DNA from: Kitasatospora sp052076145
GTDB taxonomy: Bacteria; Actinomycetota; Actinomycetes; Streptomycetales; Streptomycetaceae
Length of the DNA: 64,000 nt
Direction: 5' to 3'
NCBI RefSeq assembly: GCF_052076145.1
Contig: NZ_CP197246.1
Coordinates: 2,976,001-3,040,000 of the forward strand
Shown: piece by piece, positions 58,119 to 64,000 of the stretch
Layout of the letters: the number at the start of each line of letters is the position of its first letter
Numbering within the stretch: position 1 is the stretch's first letter
The notes under the pieces: generated by a model
Seen by the model: only the letters and a program-made list of their open reading frames with translations
Databases searched by the model: none
Told to the model about the DNA's origin: nothing
Program-made: the position numbers and the translations under genes

Positions 58119-59843
58119 CTAGGAGCGGACCAACTCGCGGTCCCCCCGGAGGTGTTCCGGCGTGCAGGACGGGCAGACCTTGTGCACGAACGCCTGCCGC
58201 AGCTGCCGGTAGGGCTCGTCCGGCTCGAAGAAGTTGCGCCGCATCTGCGTCAACTCCTCCTCGCGGTAGGCCGCGAGCGGCTTGGCCTCCTCGTCCGCCG
58301 CCCGTCGGTGCTTCTTCTCCAGCAGGCGGCCGGCCAGCTCGGGGGAGGTCGCGAGGCCCGCAGCCGTCCAGCGCGTCCAGGCCCGGAAGTCGGCCGCGCT
58401 GCCGCCGCTCGTCCGGTCGACCAGGCCGAGCGCGCGGGCCTCCCACGCGCCGACCGGCAGGGCCTCGGTGGTCAGCCGCTGCGCCTGCTCGGCGCCGACC
58501 CGGCGCGGCAGGCTGTACGTCCAGTACTCGGAGCCGTAGAGGCCCATCAGCCGGTAGTGCGGGTTGAGCACGGCCGCGTCCCGGCACCACACCTCGTCCG
58601 CCGCGATCGCCAGCATCAGACCGCCGGCCGCCGCGTTGCCCGCGAGCGCCGAGACGGTGATCTTGTCGGTGGTGGTCAGGATCGCGTGGACGAGGTCGTC
58701 CATCGCGTTGATGTTCTCCCAGGACTCGACCGCCGGGTCGGCCGCCGCCTCGATCACGTTGAGGTGGATGCCGTTGGAGAAGAAGTCCCGCGCGGGCCCG
58801 AGCACCAGCACCGAGGTCGGCCGGGCGCACGCCTCCTGGTAGGCCGCGAGCAGCCTGCGGCACTGCTCGGTGCTCATCGCCCCACTGGGGAAGGTGAATT
58901 CGAGGAAGCCGACGCTCCCCTCCTCGCGGTAACGCAGCTCCGACCAGGTGTCCCGCCCGGCCGCCTCGGCCGCCGAGACCGGCACCTCGGGCAGTGCCTC
59001 GGCAACCGGCCCGAGCACCTGCACGGCGGGCAGCTTGAACGTCACCGGCCCGCCTGGGGTGCGCCGGGCCCGCAGCTGCGTCAGCCACACCGCGCCGTCG
59101 GTCGTCGCCCGGCAGACCGCGCCGTCCCGGCGGGCCAGCAACTCGCCGGGCTCGCCGCGCAGTCGGTCCTCGCTGTGGCAGCCGTGCAGGAAGTACTCAC
59201 GGCCGTGCAGCTCGTCCAGCACACCGGGCTGCGAGTCGGCCGAGCGCAGCTTGCGGAGCACCGTCGCGGTGTCGTCGAACGCCCAGTCGATCCGGCGCGA
59301 CGCCTGCTTGTGGTACGGACGCAGGCAGCCCCGTACGTCGGGCCGGGCGTAGTCCAGCGGTTCCGGCTCGAAGCCACTGCCCGCTCTGGCCCCCGCGAAC
59401 CGCTCGACGGCCAGCAGCACCGCCTCGACGGCCGCGCCGGCGACCTCGTTCCGGTACAACTCGCTCTTCCCGCAGGGCTTCACGTAGAACGGCACGGACG
59501 CCCAGATCGGCCCGGCATCCATCTCCTCGACGGCCTGGAGGACGGTGACGCCCCACTCCTCGGCGCCCTCGTGGATCGCCCAGTCGAGCGAGGAGGGCCC
59601 CCGGTCGCCCTTGGGCCCCGGATGGACGATCAACACCGTGTGCCGGGTCCAGACGTCCTCGGGGATCGCCCTGGTCAGCATCGGCGCCACGATCAGATCC
59701 GGCCCGAAGCCGGCCACCGCGTCCCGTACCTGCTCGTCCCCCAACGCCAGCTCCACGCCCACCACGTGCCCACGATCCCGGAGCTCGGTGTGGACGCGCT
59801 GGGTGAGGCTGTTGAACGCACTGGCGATCAGCAGAATGCGCAA
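58119..59843 (-). CDS. hypX: HypX (HoxX): CO-forming hydrogenase maturation factor
   Basis: A 574-residue two-domain protein. The N-terminal formyl-transferase-like domain (about residues 1-290) has IVHPGPKGDRGPSSLDWAI near 72 and MDAGPIW. The C-terminal crotonase-like domain (about 300-560) has the oxyanion segment ALAGNAAAGGLMLAIAADEVW and NPHYRLMGLYGSEYWTY. HypX makes CO for the Fe(CN)2CO centre of [NiFe] hydrogenases under oxic conditions, from formyl-tetrahydrofolate by way of formyl-CoA. No hydrogenase or other hyp gene is in the window, so the target enzyme must be elsewhere. Confidence 0.92.
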   Translation of the reverse strand: MRILLIASAFNSLTQRVHTELRDRGHVVGVELALGDEQVRDAVAGFGPDLIVAPMLTRAIPEDVWTRHTVLIVHPGPKGDRGPSSLDWAIHEGAEEWGVTVLQAVEEMDAGPIWASVPFYVKPCGKSELYRNEVAGAAVEAVLLAVERFAGARAGSGFEPEPLDYARPDVRGCLRPYHKQASRRIDWAFDDTATVLRKLRSADSQPGVLDELHGREYFLHGCHSEDRLRGEPGELLARRDGAVCRATTDGAVWLTQLRARRTPGGPVTFKLPAVQVLGPVAEALPEVPVSAAEAAGRDTWSELRYREEGSVGFLEFTFPSGAMSTEQCRRLLAAYQEACARPTSVLVLGPARDFFSNGIHLNVIEAAADPAVESWENINAMDDLVHAILTTTDKITVSALAGNAAAGGLMLAIAADEVWCRDAAVLNPHYRLMGLYGSEYWTYSLPRRVGAEQAQRLTTEALPVGAWEARALGLVDRTSGGSAADFRAWTRWTAAGLATSPELAGRLLEKKHRRAADEEAKPLAAYREEELTQMRRNFFEPDEPYRQLRQAFVHKVCPSCTPEHLRGDRELVRS

Positions 59844-60077
59844 GGTGACCTCCGACTATGTGTCAGCGAGTACTAGTGGCCCCCGATTTGCCCACTTTTC
59901 TGACCAGGTCCCCAACCCGACCAGCCCCCCGGCTCAGTACCGGAGGGCGGGCCCATCCAACCATGGTCATGCACACGCTAGGCGCGGATGATCCGAACTT
60001 ACGGGCGACTCTCACGCACCGACCACAACCGGACCGGAAGATCCACAGATTCCGCCAAGGGGGCGGCCGCGCACCGC

Positions 60078-60632
60078 TCAGCCCCGGAAGTCCCGGGCCT
60101 TGATCTTGGCCATCCGGCCGTCGGGGTGGTGGAAGACCAGGCCCTCGTACGCACGGTCGGTCAGCCACTCCCGCAGGCCGTCGAAGTCGCGCGGCGCCGT
60201 GGCGACGTCCTCGCCGACGGCGGGCGAGGCCCAGCCGTGCCGGACCAGCTGGTGGGTCGCCGACGCGTCGGGGTTGCCGTTGACCTTCGGGCCGATCAGC
60301 TCGTAGCCACCGGGCCCGCCCGCCCACCCGGCCAGCGCCTCGGCGTGGAACTTCGCGAACGACGACTGCTCGACCGGCTCCCAGCCGACGGTCTTCCCGG
60401 TGACCTCGTCCCGCTCGACGGCCAAGAAGCCGGGCGGCGGCTGCTTGCCCGGCTTCACCTCCCGACGGGCCCACCAACGCCCGTCCTCGTCGAGCCGGAC
60501 ACAGGTGCCGTCGTACTTCCGGGTGGGCACTCCCTCGCCCTCCGCCACCCAGGCACAGGCCGGGTTGACGACGGGCAGCACCCGGGAGCGGTCCTCGGGG
60601 TCACGGACGAAGAGCGTGGGGATCTTTCGCAT
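60078..60632 (-). CDS. RNA-ligase-like nucleotidyltransferase (small)
   Basis: A 184-residue protein with nucleotidyltransferase motif I K39-Y-D-G (TRKYDGTCVRL), motif IV EGLVFHHPDG and motif V MAKIKARDF, in the order found in ATP-dependent RNA/DNA ligases. It is only the adenylyltransferase core, without an OB or C-terminal domain, as in small RNA-ligase-family proteins of actinobacteria and phages. It could seal or adenylylate nicked RNA; the target is unknown. ATG at 60632, weak ribosome site. No phage genes are adjacent. Confidence 0.82.
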   Translation of the reverse strand: MRKIPTLFVRDPEDRSRVLPVVNPACAWVAEGEGVPTRKYDGTCVRLDEDGRWWARREVKPGKQPPPGFLAVERDEVTGKTVGWEPVEQSSFAKFHAEALAGWAGGPGGYELIGPKVNGNPDASATHQLVRHGWASPAVGEDVATAPRDFDGLREWLTDRAYEGLVFHHPDGRMAKIKARDFRG

Positions 60633-60691
60633 GAGCGCAGAGCCTAGCCACGGACCCACTCGGGCCACCCCTTCTTTTTGGGTCGACTCCG

Positions 60692-61246
60692 CTACTCGGC
60701 CGGGCCCTTGTGGCGCTGGTAGTAGCGGGCGACGCGGACGCGGTTGCCGCACAGCGTCGGCGAGCACCAGCGCCGCCGGGGGTTCGCGGGGAGGAAGACC
60801 AGGCAGCAGTCCGGGGCGGCGCAGCCGCGTACGCGGGCGAGAGTGGCCGGGTCGGTGAGCAGGTCGACGGCGGCCTCGGCGAGCTCGGCGAGCAGGACGG
60901 CCGTCGGTGCGCCGGACCGCCGCCGGACGGCGGCCAGAGCCGCACCGTCCCAGGTGAGCTCGCGGTGGGCGGGGGCCGCACGCTGGGCGTCGACCAGGGC
61001 GGCGAGCGCCGCCGCCGGGGGCTGCCGGCCGTCGCGGCCGCTGTCGACGGCCTCGGCGACGTGCGCGCGCAGGGCGCGGAGGGCGTCGAGGTCGATGGCG
61101 CCCGCGTCCGCGACCGCCGTGATGCGTCCGGCCTGGTCGTCGAGCCAACCCCGGAAGTCGTCGGCCGAGGACAGCAGGTCGAGGGCCACGGACCGGGTGT
61201 TGACCAGGTCCAGCGCGAGGGGTTCTCCGACCAGGGTGCTGCTCAT
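60692..61246 (-). CDS. CGNR zinc-finger (ABATE domain) transcriptional regulator
   Basis: A 184-residue protein with the N-terminal ABATE domain (EPLALDLVNTRSVALDLLSS, about residues 8-27) and a C-terminal zinc finger C-x4-C with WCSPTLCGNRVRVARYYQRH carrying the CGNR signature. These are predicted stress-responsive transcription factors. It is divergent from the hydrolase/NAD(P)-binding fusion gene and probably controls it through the inverted repeat at 61276-61304. ATG at 61246 fits the family start. Confidence 0.9.
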   Translation of the reverse strand: MSSTLVGEPLALDLVNTRSVALDLLSSADDFRGWLDDQAGRITAVADAGAIDLDALRALRAHVAEAVDSGRDGRQPPAAALAALVDAQRAAPAHRELTWDGAALAAVRRRSGAPTAVLLAELAEAAVDLLTDPATLARVRGCAAPDCCLVFLPANPRRRWCSPTLCGNRVRVARYYQRHKGPAE

Positions 61247-61269
61247 GTCACTAACTCTACATCGAGCCA

Positions 61270-61304
61270 TTGACACATTAGAAGACCATCGACTACTACT
61301 AATG
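61270..61304 (+). promoter_or_regulatory. Promoter and operator of the hydrolase fusion gene
   Basis: TTGACA (61270-61275)-N18-TACTAC (61294-61299) is a near-consensus housekeeping promoter. CATTAGAAG (61276-61284) and CTACTAATG (61296-61304) form an inverted repeat with one mismatch and an 11-base spacer, lying from the -35 edge to the -10. It is a likely CGNR-regulator site. Confidence 0.65.
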
Positions 61305-61331
61305 CATCGGACCACTCAGGGGGCATGTGAA

Positions 61332-62846
61332 ATGACGGCATCGCAGAAGGCACCGCAGAAGAACGTCCCGCTCGGACCGCTCAACCCGATCAACCCGGTC
61401 ACCCGCGTCACACACCGGCACGTGGAGGTCGACGGCGTCCGCGTCTTCTACCGCGAGGCCGGCCCGGCCGACGCGCCCACACTGCTCCTGCTGCACGGCT
61501 TCCCGTCCGCCTCGCACCAGTTCCGGCGGCTGATCGACACCCTCGGCACCCGCTACCACCTGGTCGCGCCCGACTATCCGGGTTTCGGCCACACCGAGGC
61601 GCCGGCCGACTTCACGTACACCTTCGAGCGCCTCACCGACGTGGTCGAGGGCTTCGTCCAGGCGCTCGGGCTGAGCCGATTCACGCTGTACGCGTTCGAC
61701 TTCGGCGGGCCCGTCGGCCTGCGGCTCGCGACCCGCCACCCCGAGTGGATCGCCGGGCTGATCGTGCAGAACGCCAACGCCTACACCGAGGGCCTCTCCG
61801 AGCTCGCGCAGGGCATGATCGCCAACCGCCCCGGCGTCGAGGGCGCCGAGAGCCGGGTGGCGGAGATCCTGGTGCTCCCGGTGACGCGCGGCCAGTACGA
61901 GGGCGGCACCACCGACCCCGCCCTGATCGCCCCCGACGGCTGGACGCTCGACCAGCACTTCCTCGACCTGCCCGGCCGCAAGGACGCGCAGATCGCACTC
62001 GCCCTCGACTACCACTCCAACGTCGAGCTCTACCCGGCCTGGCAGCAGTGGCTGCGCGAGCACCGGCCGCCGACCCTGGTGCTCTGGGGCACCGGCGACG
62101 CCTTCTTCACCGAGGCCGGGGCCCGCGCCTACCTCCGCGACCTGCCCGAGGCCCGGATCCACCTCTTCCGGACCGGCCACTTCGCGCTGGAGGAGAAGCT
62201 GCCCGAGATCGCCCCACTGATCGCCGACTTCGTCGACTCCCTGCCGGCACCACTGCGGATCGCCGTCATCGGCGCCTCCGGCCACCTCGGCGGCGCCGTC
62301 GCCCGCGAGGCAACCGCCCGCGGCCACCGCGTCACCCCGCTGGGCCGCACGGACGCCGACATCACCGACCCGGCCTCGATCGCCGCCGCCGTCACCGGGC
62401 ACGACGCCGTCGTCGCGAGCGTCAAGGGCCCCGACCGCCTGGTGCCGCGCGGAGCCGGCGCCCTGCTCGAAGCCCTGCCCGCAGCCGACGTCCCCCGGCT
62501 CGTCTTCCTGGGCGGCGGCGGCAGTCTGGAGGGCCCGGACGGACGCCGCTTCGTCGACTCCCCCGACTTCCCCGCCGCCTACCTGGAGACCGCCCGCGAC
62601 CAGACCGAGGCCCTCGACCTGCTGCGCGCCACCGACACCCCCGTCGAGTGGACGTACGTCAGCCCGCCCCCGATGCACCTCACCCCGGGCCCCCGCACCG
62701 GCACCTACCGCGTCGAAGCCCGCGACACCCCGCTCACCGACCCCGACGGCCACAGCAGCATCAGCCTCGGCGACCTCGCCTCCGCCGTGGTGGACGCCCT
62801 GGAGCAGCGCACCTTCGTCCGCCGGCGGATCACCCTGGGCTACTGA
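61332..62846 (+). CDS. Alpha/beta hydrolase fused to an NAD(P)-binding (NmrA-like) domain
   Basis: A 504-residue fusion. Residues about 28-298 are an epoxide hydrolase/haloalkane dehalogenase-like hydrolase: LLLLHGFPSASHQFRRL, nucleophile Asp in A-F-D123-F-G-G (Asp, not Ser), WGTGDAFF and His in FRTGHFALEEK. Residues about 307-500 are an atypical short-chain dehydrogenase/NmrA-like Rossmann domain with G314-x2-G317-x2-G320, then ADITDPASIAAAV. The two activities may act in sequence on an epoxide or aldehyde, or the second may be a redox sensor. The frame is continuous and no internal ribosome site is obvious. It ends four bases from the convergent secreted-protein gene. Confidence 0.88.
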   Translation: MTASQKAPQKNVPLGPLNPINPVTRVTHRHVEVDGVRVFYREAGPADAPTLLLLHGFPSASHQFRRLIDTLGTRYHLVAPDYPGFGHTEAPADFTYTFERLTDVVEGFVQALGLSRFTLYAFDFGGPVGLRLATRHPEWIAGLIVQNANAYTEGLSELAQGMIANRPGVEGAESRVAEILVLPVTRGQYEGGTTDPALIAPDGWTLDQHFLDLPGRKDAQIALALDYHSNVELYPAWQQWLREHRPPTLVLWGTGDAFFTEAGARAYLRDLPEARIHLFRTGHFALEEKLPEIAPLIADFVDSLPAPLRIAVIGASGHLGGAVAREATARGHRVTPLGRTDADITDPASIAAAVTGHDAVVASVKGPDRLVPRGAGALLEALPAADVPRLVFLGGGGSLEGPDGRRFVDSPDFPAAYLETARDQTEALDLLRATDTPVEWTYVSPPPMHLTPGPRTGTYRVEARDTPLTDPDGHSSISLGDLASAVVDALEQRTFVRRRITLGY

Positions 62847-62850
62847 TGCC

Positions 62851-63345
62851 TCATCCGCAGCTCGCACTCGGGTAGGGGTCGGACATGTAGCCGCCCATGT
62901 TCCAGGTGGACGTGGTCGAGAACCCCGAGCAGGCGCCGTTGCTGATGGTGACCTGGGCGAAGTAGTCCCGCCCGAGGTAGGCGTCCCAGTAGACGCTCAG
63001 CACGGGGCTGTCGGCCACGTCCCCGCCGTACGCGTTGAAGCCCCGCTGCTGGGTGTGGCCGGTGGCCTGGATGACGTACACGGTGCCGGTGGTGTCCCGG
63101 TGGTTCGCCAGGTAGCCACCGGCGAAGTGGAAGTCGCCGTAGACCTGGCTGACACAGGACAGCCACTCCAGCGCGAGGTACCCGACGTACGCCCCGTTCC
63201 GGTCATAGACGTACGGCCCGTTCCCCAGCTGGCTCCCCGAACAACTGGCCGGCGCAGCCGAGGCCACCGGAGCCACCGCCACCCCCGTACCGAGCAGACA
63301 CCCGGCAGCGACCACCGCCGCCACCCCTCTGGCAATCCGACGCAT
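62851..63345 (-). CDS. Small secreted protein
   Basis: A 164-residue protein with a clear signal peptide (MRRIARGVAAVVAAGCLLGT, cleavage after ASAA near residue 31). The mature part is rich in Gly, Tyr and Ser, has five cysteines that could form disulfides, and contains a YVYDRNGAYVGYLAL-type beta-sandwich-like pattern. No catalytic motif is recognised. GGGGG lies about six bases before the ATG at 63345. Function unknown; an extracellular binding or inhibitor-like protein is possible. Confidence 0.75.
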   Translation of the reverse strand: MRRIARGVAAVVAAGCLLGTGVAVAPVASAAPASCSGSQLGNGPYVYDRNGAYVGYLALEWLSCVSQVYGDFHFAGGYLANHRDTTGTVYVIQATGHTQQRGFNAYGGDVADSPVLSVYWDAYLGRDYFAQVTISNGACSGFSTTSTWNMGGYMSDPYPSASCG

Positions 63346-63494
63346 TGCTGACCCCCTAGCCTCCACGACGTCCCCGTTCCAACCCATGCTCCGAACCGCC
63401 CGCCCGCCCGGCAAGACCCCCGCAACCACCCCGGACACCCTCGGACACCCTCGGACGGACCCGGACGACGTCACCTCACGAGCCCCCGCACGAC

Positions 63495-63527
63495 GTGAGC
63501 CCGCCCCCTCGACGGGGACGGGCTCAC
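63495..63527 (-). terminator. Terminator downstream of the NCS2 permease gene
   Basis: Bases 63495-63508 pair with 63514-63527 over 14 positions with one mismatch, 20 bases past the permease stop codon. Two 10-bp tandem copies of CGGACACCCT lie nearby at 63432-63451. Confidence 0.8.
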
Positions 63528-63546
63528 GGATCGGTGCGGCCGGGCG

Positions 63547-64000
63547 TCAGCCGATGCCGAGGGCCGGCATCAGGTAGTAGAAGGCGAAGACCGCCGCCAC
63601 CGCGTAGAGCGCGACCGGCACCGAGCGGCCGCGACCGGCGGCCAGCCGCAGGACGCAGAAGGTGATGAAGCCGAAGCCGATGCCGTTGGTGATGCTGTAC
63701 GTGAACGGCATCATCACCATCGTCAGGAAGGCCGGGACGGCGATGGTGTAGTCGCTCCAGTCAATCTCGCGGATGGAGTTCGCCAGGATCAGGAAGCCGA
63801 CGGTGACCAGGGCCGGGGTGGCTGCCTGGGCGGGGACCATGGTGGCCAGCGGGGTGAGGAAGAGGGCCAGCAGGAAGAGCGCGCCGGTGACGATGCTGGC
63901 GAAGCCCGTCCGGGCGCCCTCGCCGACGCCCGCCGTGGACTCGACGAAGCAGGTGTTGGCGGAGGAGGAGGTCGCGCCGCCTGCGGCGGTGGCGATGCCG
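63547..64000 (-). CDS. NCS2 family purine permease (C-terminal part)
   Basis: Only the last 151 codons are inside the window; the start lies beyond the right edge. The segment SSSANTCFVESTAGVGEGARTG is the signature of AzgA-like guanine/hypoxanthine permeases (NCS2 family), followed by four hydrophobic spans and a short C-terminus. These are proton symporters for purine bases in the membrane. Substrate choice cannot be determined from this fragment. Confidence 0.88.
   Translation of the reverse strand, partial: GIATAAGGATSSSANTCFVESTAGVGEGARTGFASIVTGALFLLALFLTPLATMVPAQAATPALVTVGFLILANSIREIDWSDYTIAVPAFLTMVMMPFTYSITNGIGFGFITFCVLRLAAGRGRSVPVALYAVAAVFAFYYLMPALGIG

Noticed and set aside
1..64000. 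tRNA, rRNA and attachment sites
   Set aside because: No cloverleaf with a GTTCGAATC-type T arm, rRNA segment or duplicated att core was seen by eye; a covariance search was not possible.

Overview
The window is high-GC DNA of about 73% G+C with strong third-position GC bias, GTG and TTG starts and short intergenic gaps. Its gene content is that of a streptomycete (Streptomyces or Kitasatospora): futalosine-pathway menaquinone genes, an NsdA-like regulator, DmdR1, mycothiol-dependent isomerase folds, an MHYT protein and an LPXTG surface protein. No rRNA, tRNA, CRISPR array or complete insertion sequence was seen. The window begins inside a flavoprotein gene and ends inside a purine permease gene.

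Region 1 (1-5.5 kb): a leftward menaquinone operon (mqnA, mqnC, a degenerate amidohydrolase-like gene, a small membrane protein, menG and a geranylgeranyl-reductase-type flavoprotein). A 166-bp near-palindrome lies between the last two genes. A cold-shock gene with a multi-hairpin leader is divergent from mqnA. Region 2 (5.6-15 kb): transporters (SBF-like, dicarboxylate symporter, MFS), a secreted peptidase-C15-like protein with Ser in the catalytic Cys position, a DinB/MDMPI-fold protein, a GNAT, a divergent HxlR/AhpD-like pair sharing an operator, and a penicillin-binding protein. Region 3 (15-22 kb): a 1,062-residue LPXTG surface protein, a LacI regulator, a DUF4229 protein, a GNAT and an MFS transporter. 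Region 4 (22-36 kb): mostly conserved streptomycete genes, namely an anti-sigma-type ATPase, a sigma-region-2/MDMPI fusion, purU, a SCO4402-type protein, an orphan ABC lipoprotein, an NsdA-like regulator, a Prim-Pol domain protein, dmdR1, a SIS protein, a SLATT/DUF4231 membrane protein, a hydrolase and a D-2-hydroxyacid dehydrogenase.

Region 5 (36-49.5 kb) is the most interesting part: an FxSxx-COOH RiPP locus. fxsA encodes a 60-residue precursor ending Phe-Asn-Ser-Ser-Ile. fxsB encodes a radical SAM/SPASM enzyme fused to an HExxH domain. An AAC(3)-type acetyltransferase follows, then a Stealth phosphotransferase and a Tat-secreted PIG-L deacetylase. fxsC (TIR-like) and fxsT (ParA-like ATPase + TIR-like + NB-ARC + TPR) form a separate, translationally coupled pair. 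A perfect 13-bp hairpin separates precursor and enzyme genes. The combination of a modified peptide with NLR-like signalling ATPases suggests a peptide-signal or stress/immune-type system, but its biological role is inference.

Region 6 (49.7-64 kb): pdxH, a citrate synthase with unusual phased repeats upstream, serC, thpR, a GNAT, a MarR-MFS operon, an MHYT protein, a solitary hypX, an RNA-ligase-like protein, a CGNR regulator divergent from a hydrolase/NAD(P)-binding fusion across a shared operator, a small secreted protein and an NCS2 permease.
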